From Flavobacterium aeripolare (lineage in GTDB: Bacteria > Bacteroidota > Bacteroidia > Flavobacteriales > Flavobacteriaceae): DNA of 64,000 nt. The notes beneath the pieces were generated by a model. It was not told where the DNA came from. It ran no database searches and worked only from the letters and a program-made list of their open reading frames with translations. The DNA is taken from assembly GCF_013294025.1 (NCBI RefSeq), contig NZ_JABSNL010000008.1, forward strand, positions 1-64,000, written 5' to 3'. Position numbers and translations under genes: made by a program. Each line of letters opens with the position of its first letter. The first letter of the stretch is position 1. Shown in pieces: positions 24,529-32,993 of this stretch.

Positions 24529-26001
24529 ATGCACTGGATAGATTATTTAATCTTTGTTATTTACATGCTTGCCATGCTGGGTGTGGGAGTTTATTTTTTT
24601 AATAAAAATAAAACTGCCGAAGACTTTTATGTAAGCGGCCGTAATATGAGTAGCTGGCACATTGGTCTATCAGTGGTAGCCACAGATGTAGGTGGTGGAT
24701 TTTCAATTGGACTTGGAGGACTTGGTTTTACGATGGGAATATCGGGTTCGTGGATGTTGTTCACAGGGTTATTAGGAGCATGGCTTTCAGCAGTTTTCTT
24801 AATTCCAAAAATTAGTCATCTTGGACACAAACATAAATTTTTTACATTCCCGCAAATTTTCAATCATTTTTACACGCCTCGAGTAGCACTACTGGCAGGA
24901 ATAATTTCGGCAATTGGATATGTGGGTTTTACTAGTTCACAGGTTTTGGCTGGAGCCAAATTAGCCTCTGCAACCATAGAAGGTCTTGATCTTCAAACTG
25001 CTTTAATCGTCATGGGTGTGATTGCTGTAGTATATACAGCCATTGGCGGTCTAAAAGCGGTTATCTACACTGACACGATACAGTGGTTAATATTGATAGG
25101 TGGTTTGGTTTTTATAGGTATTCCTATTGCATACAATGCTGTGGGTGGATACGATGCAATCAAAGCAACTTTACCGCCAGAGTATCTCTCACTGACAAAT
25201 GTATCGTGGCATCAAATTGTAAACTGGTCCATTACCATAATTCCAATTTGGTTTGTGGGGATGACGCTTTATCAGCGAATTTATGCGAGCAAGGGCGAAA
25301 AAGAGGCAAAAAAAGCATGGTTAATCGCTGGTGTATTTGAATGGCCTATCATGGCATTTATGGGAGTAATTCTAGGAATGCTGGCAAAAGTGGCAGCTGT
25401 AAAAGGAATGTTTGCAGGAATAACAAATGCTGCAGAGATGGATAGCGAGATGGGATTACCCGTATTACTGGCTACAATACTTCCGGTAGGATTAATGGGA
25501 TTGATGTTGTCTTCTTATTTTTCTGCCATATTATCTACAGCAGATAGTTGCTTAATGGCTGCTTCTGGAAATATTGTAACAGACATTATAGCTAAGTTTT
25601 CGAAAAAAGAACTTACGCATAAAAAGGAGTTACAGCTATCTCAAATAGTAACGCTACTCGTGGGCTTCTTTGCAATACTTCTAGCGTCGCAAATGCAAAA
25701 TGTACTTGAACTGATGCTCTATTCCTACGCTTTTATGGTTTCTGGATTATTTGTTCCCGTGATAGGCGCTTTGTTTTGGAAAAAAAGCCATCCTACCGCA
25801 GCTTTCTGGAGTATGTTACTAGGAGGAAGTACAACAATCTATCTAATTATTAGTAAAAATAAATTACCTTTAGGAATAAATTTACCAGAACATTTAGACG
25901 CAAATGCTTACGGTATTTCGGTATCGCTATTGCTGTTTATTATTATATCATACTATCATTATAACAAAAACGGAAAACAAAATGGAATTCAAAATAATTA
26001 A
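24529..26001 (+). CDS. Sodium:solute symporter (SSS family)
   Basis: A 490-residue inner-membrane protein with about 13 helices, the full length of the SSS/SSF family (PF00474). It begins with YLIFVIYMLAMLGVGVYFFNKNKTAEDFYVSGRNMSSWHIG, the typical TM1 plus DFYVSGR linker. It contains the family block YTAIGGLKAVIYTDTIQ (about 167-183) and ILSTADSCLMAASGNIV (about 338-354). Members co-transport Na+ with sugars, amino acids, carboxylates or vitamins. It is the first gene of a tight operon with a GNAT, an M20 amidohydrolase and two PLP racemases, so an amino acid or acyl-amino acid is the likely cargo. Its last 20 bp overlap the GNAT gene. Confidence 0.9.
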   Translation: MHWIDYLIFVIYMLAMLGVGVYFFNKNKTAEDFYVSGRNMSSWHIGLSVVATDVGGGFSIGLGGLGFTMGISGSWMLFTGLLGAWLSAVFLIPKISHLGHKHKFFTFPQIFNHFYTPRVALLAGIISAIGYVGFTSSQVLAGAKLASATIEGLDLQTALIVMGVIAVVYTAIGGLKAVIYTDTIQWLILIGGLVFIGIPIAYNAVGGYDAIKATLPPEYLSLTNVSWHQIVNWSITIIPIWFVGMTLYQRIYASKGEKEAKKAWLIAGVFEWPIMAFMGVILGMLAKVAAVKGMFAGITNAAEMDSEMGLPVLLATILPVGLMGLMLSSYFSAILSTADSCLMAASGNIVTDIIAKFSKKELTHKKELQLSQIVTLLVGFFAILLASQMQNVLELMLYSYAFMVSGLFVPVIGALFWKKSHPTAAFWSMLLGGSTTIYLIISKNKLPLGINLPEHLDANAYGISVSLLLFIIISYYHYNKNGKQNGIQNN

Positions 26002-26416
26002 CGCTCAAACTGGAGCTGATCAACAGTATACAAACCAATTGATTGCTGAATTTTTATTCACACATTTAGAGGAATATGGCGATAAAGTTGCTGATATTTT
26101 AAAGTGTATCGATTATGTAATGAACCCTGAAAAAGGAGGAAATATTATCGTATGCTCAGACGAAGAAAAAATTGTAGGTGTCGTAATTTTAAACAATACT
26201 GGAATGAAAGATTTTATTCCAGAGAATATTCTAGTGTATATTGCTGTAGATAATTCACAGCGAGGAAAAGGATATGGTAAAAAATTGATGCAAAAAGCAA
26301 TAGACACTGCCGAAGGAAATATCGCTTTACATGTTGAACCTAATAATCCGGCTAAGGGCTTGTATGAAAAATTAGGTTTCACTAATAAATACCTAGAAAT
26401 GCGTCTAGTAAAATAA
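25982..26416 (+). CDS. GNAT-family N-acetyltransferase
   Basis: A 144-residue GNAT enzyme. The acetyl-CoA-binding motif A is VYIAVDNSQRGKGYGKKLMQKAI (about 85-107, with Q/R-x-x-G-x-G/A as QRGKGYG). The C-terminal NNPAKGLYEKLGFTNKYLEMR is the usual motif B with Tyr. A longer frame to 25904 exists inside the symporter gene; ATG 25982 gives a normal-length enzyme and overlaps the symporter stop by 20 bp, indicating coupled translation. By context it may acetylate an amino acid or related amine, complementing the deacylase encoded next. The substrate is unproven. Confidence 0.85.
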   Translation: MEFKIINAQTGADQQYTNQLIAEFLFTHLEEYGDKVADILKCIDYVMNPEKGGNIIVCSDEEKIVGVVILNNTGMKDFIPENILVYIAVDNSQRGKGYGKKLMQKAIDTAEGNIALHVEPNNPAKGLYEKLGFTNKYLEMRLVK

Positions 26417-26424
26417 TACCAGAA

Positions 26425-27576
26425 ATGAATTTAGTTGGATCTCATAGTGACCTATTAACAACATTGCGTCAAGATTTACATCAATATCCAGAAGTTTCTG
26501 GACAAGAAGAAGCGACAGCAAAAAAGATCGCTTTATTTTTATCGAATTATCCTCCTGATGCCCTTATTTCAAATTTAGGTGGGCATGGAATCATAGCCAT
26601 CTACAATGGAGAGAAAGATGGCAAGCAAATCCTATTTAGATGCGAACTTGACGCATTGCCTATTGCTGAGATTAACAACTTTAAATACAGGTCAAAAAAC
26701 GAAGCTGTATCACATAAGTGTGGACACGATGGTCACATGGCAATTCTTTGTGGGTTAGCAATGCAACTGCATGAAAAAAGACCAGAGACTGGATCTGTAG
26801 CCTTGCTATTTCAACCAGCAGAGGAAGATGGTAGTGGCGCTGCCAAAGTCTTTAATGACTCAAAATTCACATTACAACCTGACTATGCATTTGCGCTGCA
26901 CAATTTACCTGGCTACACTTTGCACGATGTGGTAATTAAAAACGACACTTTTAGTTGTGCCGTAAATAGCATGATTATCAAACTTAAAGGAAAGACAGCG
27001 CATGCTGGAGAACCTCATATGGGTATTAACCCTACCCTAGCGGTGGCCGCCATAATTACTGCATTCAATGAGAGTATCCATACTGATGTAACAAGTTCAA
27101 ATTATGGTCTTATTACACCCATTTACACCAATATAGGCTCAAAAGCCTATGGAGTTTCTGCGGGAGAAGGGCAAATTCATTTCACGGTGAGAAGCAATAG
27201 CAACGCACAAATGAAAAAATTAGAAGCTCAATTAAAACATACTGCCACTACAATTGCCCTAGAACATCAATTAGAAATAACGATTTCATGGACAGAAAGT
27301 TTTCAAGCAAACGAAAACAATCACGAAGCAGCAAACTATATTAGGCAAGCGGCAGCTTCAAATCAATTTACAATTCAGGAAAAAGAGAGTCCGTTTAGCT
27401 GGGGAGAAGATTTTGGATTATTCACACAACAATTTCCAGGAGCAATGTTTGGTTTGGGTTCTGGAGTGAACACTCCTGCCCTACACAATCCCGACTATGA
27501 TTTTCCAGATGAAATCATTTCTACTGGAGTAACTATTTTCCATTCAATTAGCAAACAAATATTAAATGCACACTAA
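26425..27576 (+). CDS. M20-family amidohydrolase (N-acyl-amino acid hydrolase-like)
   Basis: A 383-residue cytoplasmic metallohydrolase of peptidase family M20D, related to hippurate hydrolases and IAA-amino acid hydrolases. Metal ligands lie in CGHDGH (99-104) and PAEEDGSG (131-138, with the catalytic Glu). The dimerisation insert begins with MIIKLKGKTAHAGEPHMG. The C-terminal HNPDYDFPD completes the site. It hydrolyses the amide bond of N-acyl-amino acids. It starts 8 bp after the GNAT gene and overlaps the racemase gene by 11 bp. In this operon it probably frees amino acids from acylated precursors imported by the symporter. The exact substrate is unknown. Confidence 0.9.
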   Translation: MNLVGSHSDLLTTLRQDLHQYPEVSGQEEATAKKIALFLSNYPPDALISNLGGHGIIAIYNGEKDGKQILFRCELDALPIAEINNFKYRSKNEAVSHKCGHDGHMAILCGLAMQLHEKRPETGSVALLFQPAEEDGSGAAKVFNDSKFTLQPDYAFALHNLPGYTLHDVVIKNDTFSCAVNSMIIKLKGKTAHAGEPHMGINPTLAVAAIITAFNESIHTDVTSSNYGLITPIYTNIGSKAYGVSAGEGQIHFTVRSNSNAQMKKLEAQLKHTATTIALEHQLEITISWTESFQANENNHEAANYIRQAAASNQFTIQEKESPFSWGEDFGLFTQQFPGAMFGLGSGVNTPALHNPDYDFPDEIISTGVTIFHSISKQILNAH

Positions 27577-28717
27577 TTCAAGTATAACACTCAATCAAGC
27601 CGCTTACAAAAACAATATAGATTTCTTGAGAAAAATCTTTGGCAAGAAAGTGCAATTCTCCTCGGTTGTAAAAGGAAATGCTTACGGCCACGGGATTAAG
27701 GAATTTGTAACCATGGCCTTTGATTGTGGTGTCAATCACTTCTCAGTATTTGATGTAGAAGAAGCTAAACTTATCAAGGAAGCACTAGCTGATAAAGCTA
27801 CTATTATGGTGATGGGGCTGGTTCAAGATATTGATATGGAATGGGTGATTGCAAATCACGTTGAGTTTTTTGTTTTTGATAAATTACGCTTGAGTCAAGC
27901 AGTGAAAACCGCCAAGAAGTTAAAAATAAGTGCCAAAATCCACATCGAAGCCGAAACGGGAATGAATAGAACCGGATTTGAAAAGAAGGAGTTAGCGGCA
28001 GTCATAACAACATTCAAGAAAGAAAAGGAACATCTCTACTTAAAAGGCTTGTGTACGCACTATGCAGGAGCTGAAAGCATTGCTAATTATTACAGAGTAG
28101 AAAAACAAATCAAAAAATTTGAAGAAATTTATCAATATCTTTGTGATAACGACTTGCGTCCTGAAATTAAGCATTCAGCTTGTTCAGCGGCGTCAATAAT
28201 GTTTCCTGAGACAAGGATGGATTTGGTGCGAATAGGAATTATGCAATATGGTTTATGGTCAAGCCCTGAAGTTTTTGTAAATCATCTTAGTACTGTAAAA
28301 AATAAAATCGATCCTTTAAAGCGCGTGATCAGCTGGAAAAGCAATGTCATGAGTGTCAAGAAAGTGAACATTGGTGACTTTATAGGCTATGGAACTAGTT
28401 TTCTAGCAGAACGAAATATGAAAATAGCGGTGATTCCCATAGGATATTCTCATGGGTATAGTCGTTCTTTGAGCAATCAAGGTCGTGTATTGATCAACGG
28501 GCAACGCTGCATTGTCGTGGGCTCAGTAAATATGAACATGATGACAGTAGATGTTACAGATGTAACAGCTGTAAAAAAAGACGACGAAGTGGTATTAATA
28601 GGTTCGCAGGATGATGTAACCGTTTCTGTGGCCTCCTTTAGTGATTTTAGTAATCAACTGAATTATGAATTGTTGACGCGTATAGCGAAAACAATTCCGA
28701 GAAAAATTTTAAAATAA
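27566..28717 (+). CDS. alr: Alanine racemase (PLP fold type III)
   Basis: A 383-residue enzyme of normal Alr length that interconverts L- and D-alanine. PLP lysine Lys36 lies in SVVKGNAYGHG. The C-terminal domain provides the second catalytic Tyr275 in FIGYGTSF, followed by VIPIGYSHGYSR and GSVNMNMMTVDVT. It starts inside the M20 gene (11 bp overlap) and its TAA shares one base with the next ATG (TAATG). Many Bacteroidota have a second Alr fused to MurF for cell-wall supply, so a stand-alone Alr in a transporter operon is more likely catabolic. That interpretation is inferred from family knowledge, since no murF is in view. Confidence 0.9.
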   Translation: MHTNSSITLNQAAYKNNIDFLRKIFGKKVQFSSVVKGNAYGHGIKEFVTMAFDCGVNHFSVFDVEEAKLIKEALADKATIMVMGLVQDIDMEWVIANHVEFFVFDKLRLSQAVKTAKKLKISAKIHIEAETGMNRTGFEKKELAAVITTFKKEKEHLYLKGLCTHYAGAESIANYYRVEKQIKKFEEIYQYLCDNDLRPEIKHSACSAASIMFPETRMDLVRIGIMQYGLWSSPEVFVNHLSTVKNKIDPLKRVISWKSNVMSVKKVNIGDFIGYGTSFLAERNMKIAVIPIGYSHGYSRSLSNQGRVLINGQRCIVVGSVNMNMMTVDVTDVTAVKKDDEVVLIGSQDDVTVSVASFSDFSNQLNYELLTRIAKTIPRKILK

Positions 28718-29790
28718 TGGCATTTATAAAATTATATAGAGAAAAATTAAAAGACAACTACCAGTTTCTAGATACGATCTTCAAATCTAGAAATATTCAA
28801 TGGGGTGTTGTTTCAAAATTGCTTTGTGGAAACAAAATTTACTTAAAGGAAATCATCGCCTTGGGAGTAAGAGAAATCCATGATTCTAGGGTGAGTAACC
28901 TTAGAAAAATAAAAGCATTAGACCCTACAATTCAAACGGTTTACATTAAACCACCTGCAAAACGAAGTATTGAAAATATTGTGCGCTATGCTGATGTGAG
29001 TTTTAATACCGAAATATACACCATACAACTGCTCTCTGAAGAAGCTCAAAGACAAGATAAAGTTCATAAAATCATTATTATGATTGAAATGGGTGATCTT
29101 CGTGAAGGTGTTATGGGTGAAGAACTAATTGCTTTTTACGGCAGTATTTTAAAAATGCCTAATATCGAAATTAGAGGTATTGGTACTAACCTTAATTGCT
29201 TAAGCGGCATCATGCCTACACAAGATAAGTTAATTCAGTTGAGTTTGTACAAGCAATTGATTGAAGCTAAATTTAACATCACCATTCCTTGGGTATCTGG
29301 TGGAACCTCTGTGGCGATACCTTTGATGTTAAAAAATGCACGTCCTATGGCTGTGAATCATTTTCGAATAGGAGAAGCCTTATTTTTTGGTAAAGATTTA
29401 TTTACTGGAGAAACAATTGAAGGCATGCACAATGATGTTTTTAAACTCTACTCTGAAATTATCGAAATCACCGAAAAACCAGATGCACCTATAGGAGAAC
29501 TGGGTGAAAGCGGGGTAGGAACAAGTTACGTCCCTAGCGCTAGCGACGATCTAGGCGAAACCTCATTGAGAGCGATATTAGATATTGGTTTACTAGACAT
29601 GCAACCACAATATATTGAAGCTGAAGATCCTGATATAACGATTATAGATGCAAGCTCAGATATGTTAGTTATTGATATTTCAAATTCGAAAAAAGGCTAT
29701 AAAATAGGGGATTTGATCTCCTTTAAAATAAAATATATGGGAGCTCTTTACCTCCTAAATTCTGATTATATCGAAAAAACTATCGGTTAA
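28717..29790 (+). CDS. Alanine/ornithine racemase-family PLP enzyme
   Basis: A 357-residue fold-type III PLP enzyme distinct from Alr. The PLP lysine is Lys34 in VVSKLLCGN, where Alr has VVKxNAYG. IEMGDLREG (about 123-131), GIGTNLNCLSG, VSGGTSVAIPL and NHFRIGEALFFG match the alanine/ornithine racemase group, which includes the ornithine racemase of ornithine-fermenting clostridia. The first codon overlaps the alr stop by one base, so the two racemases are translationally coupled. The substrate is not fixed by sequence; a basic amino acid such as ornithine is plausible. A terminator at 29808 closes the operon. Confidence 0.8.
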   Translation: MAFIKLYREKLKDNYQFLDTIFKSRNIQWGVVSKLLCGNKIYLKEIIALGVREIHDSRVSNLRKIKALDPTIQTVYIKPPAKRSIENIVRYADVSFNTEIYTIQLLSEEAQRQDKVHKIIIMIEMGDLREGVMGEELIAFYGSILKMPNIEIRGIGTNLNCLSGIMPTQDKLIQLSLYKQLIEAKFNITIPWVSGGTSVAIPLMLKNARPMAVNHFRIGEALFFGKDLFTGETIEGMHNDVFKLYSEIIEITEKPDAPIGELGESGVGTSYVPSASDDLGETSLRAILDIGLLDMQPQYIEAEDPDITIIDASSDMLVIDISNSKKGYKIGDLISFKIKYMGALYLLNSDYIEKTIG

Positions 29791-29807
29791 TTACACACTT
29801 GGCAAAT

Positions 29808-29839
29808 AAGGAAATGACCCACAATCATTTCCTTTTTTT
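29808..29839 (+). terminator. Terminator of the symporter-racemase operon
   Basis: AAGGAAATGA (29808-29817) and TCATTTCCTT (29825-29834) form a perfect 10 bp stem with a 7-nt loop and a T tail. Confidence 0.9.
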
Positions 29840-29892
29840 ATGCGCTTTTTTTTATTCGATGTTTAAAATTACAATCTACAACTGTTAATTAT

Positions 29893-29924
29893 TTGAATTT
29901 TCATCTGTATTTTATATTGATTTG
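29893..29924 (+). promoter_or_regulatory. Promoter of the amidohydrolase pair
   Basis: TTG (29893-29895), 21 bp, then TTGATTTG (29917-29924), which matches TAnnTTTG at 7 of 8 bases. The gene starts 30 bp later. Confidence 0.45.
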
Positions 29925-29928
29925 CTAC

Positions 29929-29950
29929 TTTTAGTTAAAATTAACTAAAA
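29929..29950. promoter_or_regulatory. Perfect palindrome at the transcription start, putative operator
   Basis: TTTTAGTTAA (29929-29938) and TTAACTAAAA (29941-29950) form a perfect 10 bp inverted repeat with an AA centre. It begins 4 bp after the -7 element and ends 4 bp before the ATG. That position suits a repressor site. With no G-C-rich stem or T tract it is unlikely to be a terminator. Confidence 0.5.
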
Positions 29951-29954
29951 CCAC

Positions 29955-32942
29955 ATGAAAAAACGCTTTACGCTCCTATTGCTATTAATTTTTGTACCAA
30001 AAATTGATGCACAGGAATACTTTCCCAATAATGAAAGTATCCAACACCACAACACCAATTATACTGCTTTCACAAATGCAAAGATTGTGGTATCCCCTAC
30101 TCAAATTGTAGAAAATGGAACCTTACTGATTCAAAACGGAAAAGTAGTCGCCGTAGGAAACAGTGTTGCTATTCCTAAAAACGTAGTTATAGTAGACTTA
30201 AAGGGACAATATATCTACCCTAGTTTTATTGATATGTTCAGTAGTTTTGGGATCGAAAGTCCAAAACGAGCGCAACGTAGCACTGACCCTTCTTACGACA
30301 CTAGAAAAGAAGGTCACTACTGGAATGAGCACGTAAAACCAGAAACGGATGCCTACGCTAATTTTAGTTACAACAACGACAAAGCTATTGAATTATTAAA
30401 AGCAGGTTTTGGCGTAGTGCTATCGCATATGAATGATGGAATTGCACAAGGTACAGGTACCCTAGTCGCTTTGAATAACGAAGATCAAACAAACCGTTTA
30501 CTGGAAAACAAGCTGAGTAGCCACTTTAGTTTTGCACGTAGCATAACTTCAAATCAAGCATATCCTAGTTCGTTAATGGGATCTATGGCCTTGTTACGCC
30601 AGATGTATTACGATATGGACTGGTATAAAAAAGGAAACTCTACTACAAAAGACGTTTCGTTAGAAGCTTTAATTAGTAATGAAAAACTAGTTCAAATTTT
30701 TGATGCAAACGACAAACTTAATAGTTTAAGAGCGGCAAAAATCGCGAATGAATTTGGTTTGAAATATGTTTTAAAAGGAGCTGGAAACGAATACGAAAGA
30801 ATTGCAGAAATAAAAAAAACAAATGCGAGTTTCATTATACCCATAAACTTTCCTGAGGCATTTGATGTATCCAATCCTTATCAGGCAAGTCAATTAGATT
30901 TTGCCGACTTATTGGCTTGGAATCAAGCAGCAACCAACTTAAAAGTACTATCAGAAAATGGGGTTACATTTGCTTTAACAACTGATCAACTTAAAAAATT
31001 AGAGGATTTTAGACCTAACCTATTAAAAGCTATTCAGTACGGATTTGATAAGACAAAAGCGCTTGCTTCCTTAACTACAGTACCAGCAGCGTTACTAGGT
31101 AAAAGTAATGAAATAGGATCTTTGAAGGTGGGAAATCTAGCCAACTTTCTAATCACCTCAGGTGAAATCTTTGACAAAAAAACTATCGTTTATGAGAACT
31201 GGGTTCAAGGATCAAAATATGTCATCTCAGATCGCACAGTAAAAGATATTAGAGGTGAATACACATTGAACCTTAATAATACCAGTTACAATTGGAGTGT
31301 AAAAGGAGAGCAAAACGGACCAAGTTCTACCTTGGCATTATTAGATTCTACAAAAGTAAGTAGCAAACTTACTGTAAATAACAATTGGTTATCACTTATT
31401 ATAAAAGGTAAAGATAGCACAGCATTAGATTTTAATAGATTAACCGCTTATTTAGATGGAAACAGCGCTATCTCAGGAAAAGCAATTGCATTTGACGGAA
31501 AAGAGTACAACTGGACGGCAACTAAAACAGCAGATTTCGAAAAGAAAAAAGATTCAGCAGATAGCGACAAGAATATAGTCGTCCTTCCAGTTACCTATCC
31601 TAATCTTGCCTTTGGTGACAACCAGAGATTAAAGCAAGAAGTATTGCTATTTAAAAACGCTACGGTATGGACAAATGAAAAAGAGGGAATTTTAAAAGAA
31701 ACAGACGTCCTAGTTAAAAACGGAAAAATTGCTGCAATAGGAAATGGACTATCAGAAAGTGGTGCAGTGGTTATTGACGCTAGAGGAAAACACATTACTA
31801 GTGGTATTATCGATGAGCATTCCCACATTGCAATTTCAAACGGGGTGAATGAAAGCGGACATAATTCGACTGCCGAAGTGACTATTGAAGATGTGGTAAA
31901 CTCTGATGATGTTAATATTTATAGAGAACTCGCAGGAGGTGTAACTACATCACAATTATTACATGGTTCTGCAAATCCTATTGGAGGACGTTCTGCTATT
32001 GTTAAATGGAAATGGGGTGCTGCTCCGGATGAAATGTTGTACCAAGACCAACCTAAATTCATCAAATTTGCATTAGGTGAAAATGTAAAACAAGCAAACT
32101 GGGGATTAAATAATCCAACACGTTTTCCACAATCTAGAATGGGAGTTGAGCAAGTATTTATAGATTACTTCCAGCGCGCTAAGGAATATGATGCCTCTTG
32201 GAAAGCATATAATTCGAATAAGAAAAAAGGAAAAGCGCCTAGAGTAGATTTAGAATTGCAAACACTGGCAGAAATAATTAATAAAGAACGTTTTATAAGC
32301 TGTCACTCTTACATACAGTCAGAGATTTTAATGCTGATGAATGTTGCTGATCAATTTAATTTTAATGTCAACACTTTTACACACATCTTAGAAGGATACA
32401 AAGTAGCAGACAAGATGAAGGAACACGGTGTGGGAGCTTCAACATTTGCTGACTGGTGGGCCTATAAATTTGAGGTAAATGATGCAATCCCTTACAATGG
32501 TCCAATAATGCACAATGCAGGACTGGTCGTTGCTTACAATTCAGATGATGCCGAAATGTCAAGAAGGCTAAATCAAGAAGCAGCAAAAGCCGTAAAATAC
32601 GGTAACCTAAGTGAAGAAGATGCCTGGAAATTTGTAACCCTAAATCCAGCAAAGTTATTGCACATTGATAATAAAGTAGGTAGTATTAAAGTAGGTAAAG
32701 ATGCTGATATTGTGATGTGGAGTGATAATCCACTTTCTATTTATGCTAAAGCAGAGAAAACAGTAATTGAAGGAGTTGTTTATTATGATATGGCAAAAGA
32801 CGAAGTAAAACGCGCAGCAGTATTGAAAGATAGAAACTTGATTATTTCACAAATGCTAGAAGAGAAAAATAAAGGAATGAAAACGCAAGAGCCTAAGAAA
32901 AAGCAAAAAGCGGAGTACCACTGTGACACATTAGAACAATAA
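29955..32942 (+). CDS. Exported two-module amidohydrolase
   Basis: A 995-residue exported protein with a signal peptide (1-19, cleavage near IDAQ) and two amidohydrolase-superfamily modules. The C-terminal module (about 555-960) has a plausible metal site: HSH at 622-624 (IIDEHSHIAI), His784 (ISCHSYIQ), His810 (FTHILEG) and the late acidic SDDAEMSRR. The N-terminal module (about 35-400) keeps the TNAKIV start and the GSLKVGNLANF end but has IDMFSSFG where HxH is expected, so it looks non-catalytic. Relatives include imidazolonepropionase-like and dipeptidase-like hydrolases. The substrate is unknown. It is followed 51 bp later by a second, smaller amidohydrolase gene. Confidence 0.85.
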   Translation: MKKRFTLLLLLIFVPKIDAQEYFPNNESIQHHNTNYTAFTNAKIVVSPTQIVENGTLLIQNGKVVAVGNSVAIPKNVVIVDLKGQYIYPSFIDMFSSFGIESPKRAQRSTDPSYDTRKEGHYWNEHVKPETDAYANFSYNNDKAIELLKAGFGVVLSHMNDGIAQGTGTLVALNNEDQTNRLLENKLSSHFSFARSITSNQAYPSSLMGSMALLRQMYYDMDWYKKGNSTTKDVSLEALISNEKLVQIFDANDKLNSLRAAKIANEFGLKYVLKGAGNEYERIAEIKKTNASFIIPINFPEAFDVSNPYQASQLDFADLLAWNQAATNLKVLSENGVTFALTTDQLKKLEDFRPNLLKAIQYGFDKTKALASLTTVPAALLGKSNEIGSLKVGNLANFLITSGEIFDKKTIVYENWVQGSKYVISDRTVKDIRGEYTLNLNNTSYNWSVKGEQNGPSSTLALLDSTKVSSKLTVNNNWLSLIIKGKDSTALDFNRLTAYLDGNSAISGKAIAFDGKEYNWTATKTADFEKKKDSADSDKNIVVLPVTYPNLAFGDNQRLKQEVLLFKNATVWTNEKEGILKETDVLVKNGKIAAIGNGLSESGAVVIDARGKHITSGIIDEHSHIAISNGVNESGHNSTAEVTIEDVVNSDDVNIYRELAGGVTTSQLLHGSANPIGGRSAIVKWKWGAAPDEMLYQDQPKFIKFALGENVKQANWGLNNPTRFPQSRMGVEQVFIDYFQRAKEYDASWKAYNSNKKKGKAPRVDLELQTLAEIINKERFISCHSYIQSEILMLMNVADQFNFNVNTFTHILEGYKVADKMKEHGVGASTFADWWAYKFEVNDAIPYNGPIMHNAGLVVAYNSDDAEMSRRLNQEAAKAVKYGNLSEEDAWKFVTLNPAKLLHIDNKVGSIKVGKDADIVMWSDNPLSIYAKAEKTVIEGVVYYDMAKDEVKRAAVLKDRNLIISQMLEEKNKGMKTQEPKKKQKAEYHCDTLEQ

Positions 32943-32993
32943 TAAAAAAGGATCACAGTGAAAAACATTCATAAAAACACAAAGCACACTACT

